Origin: Rhodospirillaceae bacterium
GTDB lineage: Bacteria > Pseudomonadota > Alphaproteobacteria > Thalassobaculales > Thalassobaculaceae
Length of the DNA stretch: 47,734 nt
NCBI GenBank assembly: GCA_002722775.1
Contig: PBMU01000085.1
Span: 1-47,734, forward strand
Direction of reading: 5' to 3'
Part shown: positions 28,420 to 38,579 of the stretch, one piece after another
Layout of the letters: every line of letters begins with the position of its first letter
Position numbering within the stretch: the stretch's first letter is position 1
The notes under the pieces: generated by a model
What the model saw: the letters and a program-made list of their open reading frames with translations, nothing else
Database searches by the model: none
Told to the model about the DNA's origin: nothing
Translations under genes and position numbers: made by a program

Positions 28420-30944
28420 GCGTGGATCTGCGGCTAGCACTACGTCTGGCACGACGCGAATTACGCGGCAGCCTCGGCGGGTTCCGCGTTTTCCTAGCCT
28501 GCCTTGCCCTCGGCGTAGCGGCAATAACTGGCGTTGGTTCGGTATCGGACGCGATGCATGCCGGGATCAAGCGGGATGCACGCGCGCTTCTTGGTGGTGA
28601 CGTGTCCGTCCGCCTGGTCCACCGGGAGATCTTCCCCGAGGCACGCGCCGCGCTGGACCGATCTGGCCGCGTTTCCAAGGTAGCCACCATGCGCACAATG
28701 ACGCGCCCTACCGTGGGCGGACGTCGGACGCTAGTCGAGATGAAGGCCGTGGACGCCGCCTATCCACTGTTCGGGTCGATCCGGCTTTCGCCCTCTATCG
28801 ATATAAGCACCGCTCTTTCGCCGATTGATGGTGTGCACGGCGTTGTGATTGACCCGGCCTTGCTGGGCCGACTCCAACTCGATGTCGGCGACCGACTGTC
28901 CATCGGCTCGGAAGCGTTCGAGATTCGCGCAGTGATCGAGAAAGAGCCAGATCGCACGATACGGTTCGCCACGTTCGGACCGCGCGTCTTGATCTCGACC
29001 GAGGCCTTGGCGAGCACGGGTCTAATCGCCACTGGCAGTCTCGTGAATTTCCACTATCGGGTCGATCTGCCGGAGGGCACCGACGTCGAGGCTTGGATGA
29101 ATGATCTCAAAGCCCAGTTTCCGAAGGCCGGCTGGCGGCTGCGAAGCACCGACACTGCCGCACCCGGATTTGATCGTTTCATCGACCGCGTGACCCAATT
29201 CCTGACATTGGTCGGCTTGACCGCCCTTTTGGTCGGTGGGGTCGGGATCGCAAGTGCGGTCAGGAGTTTCCTCGACCAGCGCACTGGCACGATCGCCACC
29301 TTGAAATGCCTCGGCGCGCCCGGTCGTCTCATCTTTGCGACATACCTTGTCCAGGTGCTGATCCTAGCAACGATCGGGGTTTCGGTTGGGGTTACAGTGG
29401 GAGCGGCGGCCCCACCCGTGACGGCCCGCCTGCTCGAAGGTGTCTTCCCGGTGACAATCCCACTTGGAATCTACTGGAAGCCGGTGTTGGTCGCCACCGG
29501 TTTCGGCTATCTCACGACGCTTGCCTTTGCGGTCTGGCCGCTCGGACGGGCACGTGACGTGCGCGCCGCACAACTGTTTCGTGCCCTCATTGTCCCCCCC
29601 TCAGGCGCACCCAAGCGACAATATGTGCTAGCCACGGCCCTATTCGCGGCCGTTCTCGCGACCATGGTCTATTTCACGACCGGCGACTCGAGGCTCGCGA
29701 CGTGGTTCATCGGCGGCGCGTTGGGAGTACTGTTGGTCTTCGGCGGCGGAACCTTGGGCTTGTTGCACCTAGCACGCGCCCTACCGAGCCCCAGCCGCCC
29801 GGGCCTCCGCCTGGCGGTCGCCAACCTGCATCGCCCAGGCAGTCCGACGCCGAGCATCGTGCTTTCCCTCGGTCTGGGCCTCACCGTGCTGGTGACTGTG
29901 GCGCTGGTGCAATCCAACATGGCCCGCCAGATTACCCAGCAGATGCCCAAGCTGGCGCCTTCCTACTTCTTCATCGACATTCAGCCGCACCAGGTCGACC
30001 CGTTCACCAAATTGGTTCGTTCCATGCCTGGGATCAGCAAACTTGAGCATACACCCATGGTTCGCGGTCGCATCGTCGAGGTTGCCGGCAAACCCGTCGA
30101 ACAAGTGAAACCGGACAAGGATGTCGCCTGGGCGATCAACGGAGACCGAGGCCTCACTTACGCCGCCACTAAACCCGAGGGCACAGAGATCGCCGCGGGC
30201 GAATGGTGGCCCGAGGACTATTCCGGACCACCACTGATCTCATTTGACGCTAACGTGGCCCGCGGCATCCGGGTCGGCCTAGGAGACACGATCACCCTCA
30301 ACGTCCTAGGCCGCGAATTCACCGCGACGATCGCCAACCTGCGGCATATCGACTGGGCAACATTGGCCATGAACTTCGTCTTCGTCTTCGCGCCCGGCAC
30401 GCTCGAGGCCGCCCCCCATAGCGTGATTTCGACGGTCTATGCCGACAAGGTCGAGGCTGAGGAAGCCGTACAAACGGCCGTGACAGAAGCCTTCCCCAAC
30501 ATCTCGGCAATCCGTGTGAAGGACGCGCTGGACAACGCCAACCGAATCTTGGCGGCGGTCGCGATGGCGGTCCGAACCACAGCGTTCGTCACCCTTCTAG
30601 CCGGCGTTCTGGTACTGGCGGGTGCGGTGGTGACCGGACAGCACCGCCGAATCTACGACGCGGTCGTGCTCAAGGTGCTGGGGGCCACTCGCCGTCGGAT
30701 CCTCGCGTCCTATCTCGCCGAATACGCGATCCTCGGCCTTTTGACCGCCGCCGTCGCCTGTGTGGTCGGCGGGGTGATCGGGCGCTTCATCGTCACTGAC
30801 CTGATGCGTGCCGATTTCGTGCTCAATGCCAGCGCCATCTTACTGACCGCGGCCGTCAGCCTCGCCTGCACCATTGGACTTGGGCTACTGGGGACCTGGC
30901 GAGCACTGGGTTTGAAGGTCGCCCCCCTGCTACGCAACGATTGA
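28416..30944 (+). CDS. ybbP: ABC exporter permease (YbbP/FtsX-like)
   Basis: An 842-residue membrane protein with two FtsX-type permease units. There is an N-terminal segment (LACLALGVAAITGVGS), a periplasmic domain to about residue 250, three membrane segments around 255-380 (LVGLTALLVGGVGIASA, TYLVQVLILATIGVSVG, VLVATGFGYLTTLAFA), two more near 420-460, a second periplasmic domain, and three C-terminal segments (TAFVTLLAGVLVLAGAV, AILGLLTAAVACVVGGVIG, LLTAAVSLACTIGLGLLG). Start GTG 28416 overlaps the ATPase stop; the open frame upstream is a shadow of the ATPase gene. It works with the ATPase as the YbbAP exporter. Confidence 0.9.
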   Translation: MSVDLRLALRLARRELRGSLGGFRVFLACLALGVAAITGVGSVSDAMHAGIKRDARALLGGDVSVRLVHREIFPEARAALDRSGRVSKVATMRTMTRPTVGGRRTLVEMKAVDAAYPLFGSIRLSPSIDISTALSPIDGVHGVVIDPALLGRLQLDVGDRLSIGSEAFEIRAVIEKEPDRTIRFATFGPRVLISTEALASTGLIATGSLVNFHYRVDLPEGTDVEAWMNDLKAQFPKAGWRLRSTDTAAPGFDRFIDRVTQFLTLVGLTALLVGGVGIASAVRSFLDQRTGTIATLKCLGAPGRLIFATYLVQVLILATIGVSVGVTVGAAAPPVTARLLEGVFPVTIPLGIYWKPVLVATGFGYLTTLAFAVWPLGRARDVRAAQLFRALIVPPSGAPKRQYVLATALFAAVLATMVYFTTGDSRLATWFIGGALGVLLVFGGGTLGLLHLARALPSPSRPGLRLAVANLHRPGSPTPSIVLSLGLGLTVLVTVALVQSNMARQITQQMPKLAPSYFFIDIQPHQVDPFTKLVRSMPGISKLEHTPMVRGRIVEVAGKPVEQVKPDKDVAWAINGDRGLTYAATKPEGTEIAAGEWWPEDYSGPPLISFDANVARGIRVGLGDTITLNVLGREFTATIANLRHIDWATLAMNFVFVFAPGTLEAAPHSVISTVYADKVEAEEAVQTAVTEAFPNISAIRVKDALDNANRILAAVAMAVRTTAFVTLLAGVLVLAGAVVTGQHRRIYDAVVLKVLGATRRRILASYLAEYAILGLLTAAVACVVGGVIGRFIVTDLMRADFVLNASAILLTAAVSLACTIGLGLLGTWRALGLKVAPLLRND

Positions 30945-31025
30945 CGCGTAACGGCCAAGGGCGCGCCACGAATCCGCCGCATTGCGGGATTATGAAGACC
31001 GGAACGCATGAATGGGAGCCAACCG

Positions 31026-31325
31026 ATGGTAAAACAATTCCTCGCCGTCCTCGCTTGCGTCGCTGTGATTTCGACTGGCACGCCCTCGGTCACCCTGGCG
31101 CAATCCACTCCCAACCAGAGCGAGTCCGAGCGCAAGCTGGAGGAGGGTGCGCGAGCGGTCTTGGACGGCTTGAAGCTTCTGTTGAAGGCGATCCCCTGGT
31201 ACGGCACACCGAACGTTCTGCCAAACGGCGACATCCTGATCCCACGGTTGGATGGCCCTCCGCTGCCGAAGTCGGAGTCCAACCAGGACGAGGGAGGAAA
31301 AGATGGCAACACCACGCGGCTCTAG
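31026..31325 (+). CDS. Small secreted protein of unknown function
   Basis: A 99-residue protein with an N-terminal signal peptide (MVKQFLAVLACVAVISTG, cleavage probably after TLAQ). The mature part has a short amphipathic helix (ERKLEEGARAVLDGLKLLLKAI) and a conserved-looking PWYGTPNVLPNGDILIPRLD strand, then a polar tail. Similar small exported proteins with a P-x-VxPNGDIxIxR stretch seem familiar from Alphaproteobacteria, but I know no function. ATG 31026 has GGGAG seven bases upstream, better than ATG 31008. It lies 81 bases after the ABC permease. Confidence 0.65.
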   Translation: MVKQFLAVLACVAVISTGTPSVTLAQSTPNQSESERKLEEGARAVLDGLKLLLKAIPWYGTPNVLPNGDILIPRLDGPPLPKSESNQDEGGKDGNTTRL

Positions 31326-31348
31326 ACGGCTTCGAAGGGGAGCGCCCC

Positions 31349-32070
31349 ATAAAGATCACCACCCTCGAAACCATCTAGGTCGCGGAATTCCGTAATTTTC
31401 TTTGGTTCTGGATCGAAACGGGCGAGGCTCCGGTCGGACTGGGTGAAACCGAGCGAAACCCGAGCGCCACGACACCTCAGTGCATGAAACTTGCGCGACC
31501 TATTTGCACGACAATTCGGCCTTCCACCTGGCGCTTTGGGATCTCTTCGGCAAGGCGATGGACACGCCGGAAAAACTTCTAGCTTTCGCTTTTAGTGGAA
31601 GGTGTGGGGGGCATCAAGATCTTGCCATTCGACGTCTTCGCGATGAACACCCCAGCCACCACATTTCTTCGGAGGATCTAGGCACGAGCGTGTCGTTCTT
31701 CAAACGGATCCGCGAACCAACCGGCGCCAAGATGAACATCATAATCGAGTAAAATGCGCTCTAGCGGTTGCCGCCAATCTGACAAGCCTTCCGGATTCTC
31801 GGCGAACCGGGGCTGTTCAAGCAAGCCACCAAGGGCGCGTATTAAAGGACCCTAGTACTTAGGAGCGAAGACCGGGTATGTCGGCGCGATCGAGCGCGGT
31901 GCTATCGACGTCGAGCATTCCGATCTCCGCGGGATCGAAGGACGAAAAGTCGTTACCCTACTGCTGGCTTATGGACATGTCCATCACACCGCATGACTGC
32001 GTGGTTCCGGTGGCACTGACACTGGCGACAAGTACACACCTTGTATGCTCGGCCGGGAATGGACCTGGAA
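31349..32070 (+). pseudogene. Mandelate racemase/muconate lactonizing enzyme relic
   Basis: Across several frames the enolase-superfamily order is clear. IKITTLETI (initiator now ATA, then TAG at 31376-31378), VGLGETERNP, then frameshift to HETCATYLHD and AFHLALWDLFGKAM, then GVGGIKILPFDVFAM, then frameshift to HHISSEDL and FKRIREPTGAKMNIIIE, followed by a TAA and more stops around NALWRLPP, then IERGAIDVEHSDLRG and EGRKVVTLLLAYG, and finally PHDCVVPVALTLATSTHL. About 720 bases remain where an intact gene needs around 1,150, so parts of the barrel are deleted. It once acted on a sugar acid, like the dehydratases at the left of the window. Confidence 0.85.
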
Positions 32071-32215
32071 TTAGTTTCCGGATTCGTATAACGCGCGAAT
32101 GCAACGGTGCACCAAGGCACGCTCTGAGCTTCCCCTTGCCGAGAGGGCGTGTTCGCCTATACTCCCGCGCCGCGCCGACCAGACATTAGACCCCGAGGAC
32201 ACTTACGAGGATCCC

Positions 32216-33427
32216 ATGGCCGATCAAATCAAGAAGATCGTACTCGCCTATTCCGGCGGACTTGACACCTCGATCATCCTGAGATGGCTTCAGGATACTT
32301 ACAACTGCGAGGTAGTGACCTTTACCGCCGATCTCGGCCAAGGCGAGCATCTGGAGCCGGTGCGCGAGAAGGCCCGGATGCTGGGCATCAGGGAAATCTT
32401 CGTCGACGATTTGCGCGAGGAGTTCGTGCGCGACTTCGTGTTCCCTATGTTTCGCGCCAACACAGTCTACGAAGGAACCTACCTGCTGGGCACAGCGATT
32501 GCTCGTCCACTGATCGCTAAGCGCCAGATCGAGATCGCTAATCAGACCGGCGCCGACGCGGTTGCCCATGGCGCAACGGGCAAGGGGAACGACCAGGTCC
32601 GGTTCGAACTCAGCTACTACGCGCTCAATCCCCACATCAAGATCATCGCGCCTTGGCGTGAATGGGAGTTCGTCTCACGCACCGATCTGATCAATTATGC
32701 CGAGTCGCACCAGATCCCAATCGCCAAGGACAAACGCGGCGAAGCACCATTTTCTGTCGACGCCAACCTACTCCACGCGTCTAGCGAGGGAAAGATCATC
32801 GAGGATCCCTGGATCGAGGGCGAGGAGTTCATCTATTCGCAGACCATCGCACCGGAGGACGCGCCCGACAAACCGACCTATGTCGAGATCGGCTTCGAGC
32901 AGGGCAATCCTGTCTCGATCGACAGCGAGACGATGTCGCCGGCAACGCTCTTGACCACGCTGAACACGCTCGGCCACGACAATGGCGTTGGCCGCCTCGA
33001 CCTTGTCGAAAACCGGTTCGTCGGCATGAAGAACCGAGGTCTCTACGAAACCCCGGGCGGAACCATAATGCATGTGGCCCACCGAGCCATTGAAAGCCTC
33101 ACGCTGGACCGTGGCATGGCGCATCTGAAGGATGAACTAATGCCGCGTTACGCCGAAATGATCTACAATGGGTTCTGGTTCTCGCCGGAACGTGAGATGC
33201 TCCAGGCTGCTATCGACCACAGTCAGCGCCATGTCACAGGAACAGTGCGTCTAAAGCTCTACAAGGGAAACACGATCGTGGTTGGTCGCAAGGCTGACAA
33301 AAGCCTTTACTCTGCAGATTATGTGACTTTTGAAGAAGGTGCGGCCGACTACGATCACTCCGACGCACACGGTTTCATTCGTCTGAATGCCCTACGTTTG
33401 CGTCTGAACAAGATGATGCTTGGCTAA
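32216..33427 (+). CDS. argG: Argininosuccinate synthase
   Basis: A 403-residue cytoplasmic enzyme that joins citrulline and aspartate with ATP in arginine synthesis. It has the ATP P-loop [12 protein letters not shown] (residues about 10-21), the signature region [16 protein letters not shown] and [13 protein letters not shown], and the C-terminal [16 protein letters not shown] 32216 (GAGG upstream, [17 protein letters not shown]) is the family start; the frame is open 117 bases upstream without meaning. Single gene, no arg neighbours; it converges with the large membrane-protein operon across a 298-base gap. Confidence 0.96.
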   Translation: MADQIKKIVLAYSGGLDTSIILRWLQDTYNCEVVTFTADLGQGEHLEPVREKARMLGIREIFVDDLREEFVRDFVFPMFRANTVYEGTYLLGTAIARPLIAKRQIEIANQTGADAVAHGATGKGNDQVRFELSYYALNPHIKIIAPWREWEFVSRTDLINYAESHQIPIAKDKRGEAPFSVDANLLHASSEGKIIEDPWIEGEEFIYSQTIAPEDAPDKPTYVEIGFEQGNPVSIDSETMSPATLLTTLNTLGHDNGVGRLDLVENRFVGMKNRGLYETPGGTIMHVAHRAIESLTLDRGMAHLKDELMPRYAEMIYNGFWFSPEREMLQAAIDHSQRHVTGTVRLKLYKGNTIVVGRKADKSLYSADYVTFEEGAADYDHSDAHGFIRLNALRLRLNKMMLG

Positions 33428-33725
33428 ATGACGAAAATACCAATTAAGAGTCCCTCGAAGCAAGTAATCCGGCCAAACGATCGGCAAAAGGGACATACAA
33501 AAAAAATGAGCGCTGGGATGTGTAATTAGGGAACCTCTGCCTCACTGGTGGGTTCGCAGAATGGCGAGTGTCGTCCTAGTCGCTCTTTCGAGCACCTACA
33601 AACAGCGCACACGCAATCCACTGGTGTCACCACCATAAAAATCATTCTCCGAGCGTTCACAGCCTTTCTAGCCGTTACTCGAATCGCAATATCCGGTTTA
33701 AGCCATCCCAGTTTCGCGATGCGGA
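33428..33725. other. Convergent gap between argG and the membrane-protein operon
   Basis: Nearly 300 bases between two converging genes. I see no reading frame with family resemblance and no strong stem-loop with a T run on either strand, although transcripts from both sides should end here. Confidence 0.4.
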
Positions 33726-35807
33726 CTATCCCGCCTCACGCCACCAAGCGGCCGTCGCCAATCCTATCACCATGACTAGCACTAAAAACCCCGGCATGAG
33801 AGGATGTGTTTCGACGCCAGTGACCACATAGTCCTCATTCGCTTTAAGCCCAATCCAGTCGCGCCCCGCCATAGTACGGTCACTACCAACCCGGCGGATG
33901 CCTGGTAGACCATCCGCAGCCCAGTGGACACCTCCACCGCTTGCTTCCGAGAGCGGCCCCAGGATTCTCTCGCTGGCTCGGAGGTCGGAAAATTCGGCTG
34001 GATTTGGCGCGCCGACGGCCACAAGTTTCAGCATTTCGCCATCGGTAAATTGATGCAGACCTACCTGGTCGGTCTGGAAACGGGCCGAGCTCAAGCCGGG
34101 CCGCTCTATGGAAACGTTGAGGGTCTCCGTGGTGCCGTCAGGCCTGGTCATGGTAATCTCGGGTTCATCGGTTTCGAGAGAATGGCGATACAGTTCAATC
34201 GTAGTGCCGTTCACCACCGCTTGCAGTTTCTTTTCCTCCAAATCCGGTTCTTTCATCAACCAATGCGCTAAGCGACGCAGCATCTCAGCCTGAGGTCCGC
34301 CCCCCTCGAAACCTCGACTCCAAAGCCAAATATGATCTGAAAGCAGATGAGCAATTCGCCCTTTTCCAACCCGATCCAGCAATAAGATAGGGCGTTTGTT
34401 AATCCCATCAATCAAAACCGAACCTCGTATAGGATCCGCTTCGACCTGCCGCAGCCAACGCCCCCAGTTCGCCTCTTCGAGGCGCTGCCCCACTGCATCA
34501 AGGCGTCCACCACCTTTAAGACCGGAGGTGACGGGATGACGAAAACCCAAATCGGTGATGCGTGGCCGATAACCCTTCTCAATCACGTTGCCCGTGGGCC
34601 TCCCGGGAAGAATTTCTCCCAAAGGCGAGCGAGAGAGACTGAGGCGCGTAGCGAATGTTGGTCCCGAGGCTTCAAGCAGGGCACCGCCTTTGCGCACATA
34701 ATCAACGATGTTCGAAAGATAGGTGCGCGGCAGAACGCCGCGTCGCCGATAGCGATCGAATACGATAAGGTCGAACTCATCGAGCTTAACCTCGAATAAT
34801 TCTCGCACCGGAAAAGCGATTAGCGAAAGCTCCCGGATTGGGGTGCCGTCCTGTTTTTGAGGCGGCCGCAGGATGGTAAAATGTACCAGATCGACGGACG
34901 GATCGGCTTTTAAAAGGTTGCGCCAGGTCCGCTCTCCGGCATGCGGAATACCAGAAACCAGCAAAACACGAAGGCGATCCCGTACGCCATTAATTGCCAA
35001 GACAGCCCGGTTGTTGACGTCGCCGAGTTCGCCCTCTCGAACTTCGGCTAAAAGTTCTACGACGGTCTCACCTGCGTGTTTCATCGGAACCTTGAGTTGT
35101 TGTGAACTATTTGCAGGTAACGACACAACGATTCTCTCGCCACCATCGATTCGCATCGTCACTGGCACCCTCGAACCGACCTTGAGGGTCGTATCCTCGA
35201 CACGGATGGTAACCGCGGCGTCGCGCCCCACCAGGCCGAACGACGGCGACTGCACGACCTTGAGAAGCCGATCACTCTCGTCACGCTCACCTGTCAGAAT
35301 TACGTGGAATGGCACCGGAACGTCGCCCCGCACTCTTGCCGTTCCCGCGTCATGAACCTGTCCATCCGTGATAGCAATCACCCCTGCGAGCCGACGATTT
35401 GGAATGTCGCTCACCGCTCGGGATACTGCTTTGAAAAGGCGAGTGCCGAGCGGTCCGCCGCGCAAACGAACCAAGCGGACTTCCATATTAGGCATGCGGT
35501 CCAGAGCCCTAGTTACATACTTTAGCGTGGATTCGGTGGTATTGGGTCGGTCACCGATCATTTGGCTCGGTGTTCTGTCAACAACGATCACTGCCACATC
35601 TGGCTTGGTTTCGCGTCGCTCTTCGACCAGAGTTGGATTCGAAATCGCCAACAAGAGTGCCACAAGCGCCGCTAAGCGCAAGCTGGAGCCCCGCGCACTA
35701 CTTACCGAACCCCAGCCTAATATCGCGAGACCCAAGCCACCTGCAATCCCGATTAAGATCCAGGGTATCAGCGGATTGAAGGCAATGTCGAAAGCCAGCC
35801 CGTTCAT
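33726..35807 (-). CDS. Large inner-membrane protein of the MoxR/DUF58/DUF4159 operon (GATase-like fold)
   Basis: A 693-residue protein with two N-terminal membrane segments (LIPWILIGIAGGLGLAILGW; LRLAALVALLLAISNP), a VWA-like stretch (DVAVIVVDRTPSQM), a long periplasmic region with a class I glutamine-amidotransferase-like part (FDLIVFDRYRRRGVLPRTYLSNIVDYVRKGGALLEASGP), and a last segment (MPGFLVLVMVIGLATAAWW). No catalytic triad is visible. It overlaps the upstream DUF4159 gene by 4 bases (ATGA) and is the last gene of the operon. Homologues always seem to travel with MoxR-DUF58 systems; the function is not known. Confidence 0.75.
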   Translation of the reverse strand: MNGLAFDIAFNPLIPWILIGIAGGLGLAILGWGSVSSARGSSLRLAALVALLLAISNPTLVEERRETKPDVAVIVVDRTPSQMIGDRPNTTESTLKYVTRALDRMPNMEVRLVRLRGGPLGTRLFKAVSRAVSDIPNRRLAGVIAITDGQVHDAGTARVRGDVPVPFHVILTGERDESDRLLKVVQSPSFGLVGRDAAVTIRVEDTTLKVGSRVPVTMRIDGGERIVVSLPANSSQQLKVPMKHAGETVVELLAEVREGELGDVNNRAVLAINGVRDRLRVLLVSGIPHAGERTWRNLLKADPSVDLVHFTILRPPQKQDGTPIRELSLIAFPVRELFEVKLDEFDLIVFDRYRRRGVLPRTYLSNIVDYVRKGGALLEASGPTFATRLSLSRSPLGEILPGRPTGNVIEKGYRPRITDLGFRHPVTSGLKGGGRLDAVGQRLEEANWGRWLRQVEADPIRGSVLIDGINKRPILLLDRVGKGRIAHLLSDHIWLWSRGFEGGGPQAEMLRRLAHWLMKEPDLEEKKLQAVVNGTTIELYRHSLETDEPEITMTRPDGTTETLNVSIERPGLSSARFQTDQVGLHQFTDGEMLKLVAVGAPNPAEFSDLRASERILGPLSEASGGGVHWAADGLPGIRRVGSDRTMAGRDWIGLKANEDYVVTGVETHPLMPGFLVLVMVIGLATAAWWREAG

Positions 35808-38569
35808 TGGCCGAGCCTTTCAAGAATCTCAGGCACGTGCACCTGGTCGGCTTTGTAATTACCAGTGAGCGCGTACATCACCAAGTTGATCCCAAAACGG
35901 AAAGCCATCTCGCGTTGCGCCTCACCGTCAGGAACAACCGGGTATAAGAACGAGCCATTCTGGCCACGCGCCCAGGCGCCGACCCAATCATGGCGGCCAA
36001 TGATGACAGGCGTAACTTCACTTGCATGGTCCTCTTCCAGATCATGGATCCAGACCAGTCCACCCGTAAAACGTCCTGGGAAATCCTTCAGCAGATAAAA
36101 CGCCTTGGTTAGAACGTGCCCCGGTGGCACCGGGGCAAGAGCCGGAATGTCAAGATCGCGGCTCAACGCGCGCAACCGACGCAGACCCGACGTCCCGCCA
36201 GGAATGCCCCTCTCGAATTGGTCGCGGGTATCAAACAGAACGGTTCCACCATTATGCATGTAAGCGTTGACCCGCCGAGCCGCCTTTTCGCTCAAGGCCG
36301 GGTGATCCGGTGTAATCGGCCAGTAAATCAGCGCAAAGAACGCAAGTTCGTCGGTCTCTAAATTTAAGCCCACCGGATCGGCCGGCTCAATCGCTGTCCG
36401 CCGGGTCAACACCTCAGAAAGACTGGAAAGCCCAGACTTACTCGCTTTATCGATAGCACCGTTTCCCGTTATCACATAAGCGAGTCGGGTCTCGAGCGAG
36501 GCCTTAAGACGAAATTCGTCTCCCTCCTTTTCGAGTAATTGAGCCCGCGCCGTTCCTGTTCCAACGACGAGGGACAGCGTCACAATGCCAATCACTAGCC
36601 CCCCAATCAAGGTGTCCGTTGGAGAGGACGTCGGGGTCAACTGACCGCGCAGGAGCATGGTCGCCAGCATATCCGTCAAGAACAAAAACAGCGCCGCGGC
36701 AAACAAAACCGGTTGGAAATCTGTTTCCACATTATTAGCGAAGGAACGGACCATTACGCCAGATGGGGCGGCCAATGGTTCAATGAGTGAACCTGGATCA
36801 ATTTCAAGATTGATTGACAGGCGCTCCAGTTCCGTTCCGTAGTAACCTGGTGGCCTCGTCGGCCCGACGCCGGGATCGACCTTCCCAGGCGAGAGGGCGC
36901 GGGCGCGGGCTGGCGGTTCTCCCAGCACCCCGAAACCGTCGAGCGTCTCAAACGGCAACAAGGTTCCCTCGCGAGCCGCGCCAAAGGTGCCGGAACTGAG
37001 AGCCACCACACGGCGTAGCATGTCAACAAACAGGCCGGAAAGTGCTAAATCGCTCCATTCCGGAGTCGCGGTGGTGTGAAAAAGAACAAGCCAACCCTTG
37101 CCCCGCTGCTCAGCGGTAACAATAGGCGTGCCATCAGCGAGTCGCGCCCAGGTTTTAGACGCAAGATCAATCGTTGGTTCAGCCAACACTTGGCGGCGCA
37201 CTTTCACCTTGCCGTACGAGGGCATATGGGCAAATGGCCCATCCGAATTGTAGCTGTGTATGTTAAGCGGACGAGCCCACGATAGCGCGCCGCCGAGAGT
37301 TCGGTCCCCGCCACGAAGCCGCACAGGCACTAAGCCTTCGCTACCGAGGTGATTAGTTCCGAGACCGGCAGCCGCTAGGCTTGGCCCACCAAAACGAACC
37401 AGGACGCCGCCCTTTTCCATCCATTTCAACAGCTTAATGCGATGGGTTTGCGGGACGATCCCAACGTCCGCCAGGATTAGTGCTGCCATATCGTCTTGCA
37501 AAAGTGCATCCAAGGGACCACGCGTCACCTCGCTGAACGGCGCGAGAGCGCGATCTATAAAATAGAGTTCGTCGAGTAGGGGCTGTTTGCCTTGGAACCC
37601 TGTTTCGGAGACCAAACCGACCGGTTGGTGTTTGAAACGGTCGTCCAGTAACTTTACGGCCGCCGCGGTGGATTCCCCCTCGATCTCAATGCGGGTTAGA
37701 TCGTTGCGCAAGTCTATTGGTAAAGACACCTTGATGCTTGCGCGGCGCTCGCCATCAGAAAACTGCCCTTCCACCCGAGCCAGAACGCGCCCGTCGGCAG
37801 TTGTCGCCCGCACCGCAAAGGACATCTCTGGCCCGGCTGCGAGACGAATTACGTCGACCTGGATTACGCGGCCGATGCGCTTCGGAGACATTAGCACCCG
37901 GAGGTCTGGTTTCGGCTCCATAACTATAGTGAGACTACCCAGACGCCGGAGATAAGTGATCATCGCGAGCTCACCCGGATCGTCGACACCGTTTGATACC
38001 CAGACTACATCCGCTGAAACCGGCAGGCCGGACACCTGCATAACCTCGAGCAACGGTACGAGACGAACGGGCCATGGCTTAGGTTGCATTGCGTTTATCA
38101 GACCTTCTGCCCGGGACGGCCCTATGGGCTTGTCAAATGGTCGGGGGTCCTGGGGAGTCCAAGTGGTACGGATCAGGAACAGGCGACGGTTCTCGCGTTT
38201 CGCTCGATTAACCAAGCCCTGCATAACCGCGGTCCTTCGAGACCAGTCACGACCTGTCGTCCAGCCATCATCGATCACGATTACCACCGGGCCCTTGCCT
38301 GGCGTACCATCATTCGCATTGAAGACCGGGTGAGCGAGTGCAAGAATTACAAGGACGGTTAATAGAAGACGCATCACCAAAAGCCACCATGGCGCGGTAT
38401 CGGGTTTTTCCTCAGCCGATTTAGCGCGGTAGAGCAGTCGTATCGCTGGAAACAGGACACGCCGCGGCGCCGGCGGCGTCACCCGTAGAAACAGCCACAG
38501 CGCTGGAACCACCAACAACGCCGATAGGAGCCAGGCATTTAAGAAAGCCAGGGAGCCAATCGATAACAT
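35804..38569 (-). CDS. DUF4159 protein with BatA-like N-terminus
   Basis: A 921-residue membrane protein. The N-terminus (LAFLNAWLLSALLVVPALWLFLRVTPP, then LFPAIRLLYR) is the BatA/aerotolerance-type double membrane segment, followed by a VWA-like VVIVIDDGWTTGRDW, a GATase-like middle, a membrane pair near residues 640-680 (VLFAAALFLFLTDMLATMLL; IGGLVIGIVTLSLVVGTG) and a C-terminal DUF4159 domain (LAYVITGNGAIDKASKSGL, LIYWPITPDHPALS, GGTVLFDTRD, HVLTKAFYLL). It starts 10 bases after the DUF58 gene and overlaps the next gene. It likely forms an envelope complex activated by MoxR; the client is unknown. Confidence 0.85.
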   Translation of the reverse strand: MLSIGSLAFLNAWLLSALLVVPALWLFLRVTPPAPRRVLFPAIRLLYRAKSAEEKPDTAPWWLLVMRLLLTVLVILALAHPVFNANDGTPGKGPVVIVIDDGWTTGRDWSRRTAVMQGLVNRAKRENRRLFLIRTTWTPQDPRPFDKPIGPSRAEGLINAMQPKPWPVRLVPLLEVMQVSGLPVSADVVWVSNGVDDPGELAMITYLRRLGSLTIVMEPKPDLRVLMSPKRIGRVIQVDVIRLAAGPEMSFAVRATTADGRVLARVEGQFSDGERRASIKVSLPIDLRNDLTRIEIEGESTAAAVKLLDDRFKHQPVGLVSETGFQGKQPLLDELYFIDRALAPFSEVTRGPLDALLQDDMAALILADVGIVPQTHRIKLLKWMEKGGVLVRFGGPSLAAAGLGTNHLGSEGLVPVRLRGGDRTLGGALSWARPLNIHSYNSDGPFAHMPSYGKVKVRRQVLAEPTIDLASKTWARLADGTPIVTAEQRGKGWLVLFHTTATPEWSDLALSGLFVDMLRRVVALSSGTFGAAREGTLLPFETLDGFGVLGEPPARARALSPGKVDPGVGPTRPPGYYGTELERLSINLEIDPGSLIEPLAAPSGVMVRSFANNVETDFQPVLFAAALFLFLTDMLATMLLRGQLTPTSSPTDTLIGGLVIGIVTLSLVVGTGTARAQLLEKEGDEFRLKASLETRLAYVITGNGAIDKASKSGLSSLSEVLTRRTAIEPADPVGLNLETDELAFFALIYWPITPDHPALSEKAARRVNAYMHNGGTVLFDTRDQFERGIPGGTSGLRRLRALSRDLDIPALAPVPPGHVLTKAFYLLKDFPGRFTGGLVWIHDLEEDHASEVTPVIIGRHDWVGAWARGQNGSFLYPVVPDGEAQREMAFRFGINLVMYALTGNYKADQVHVPEILERLGQ

Positions 38570-38579
38570 TATTGCACTC

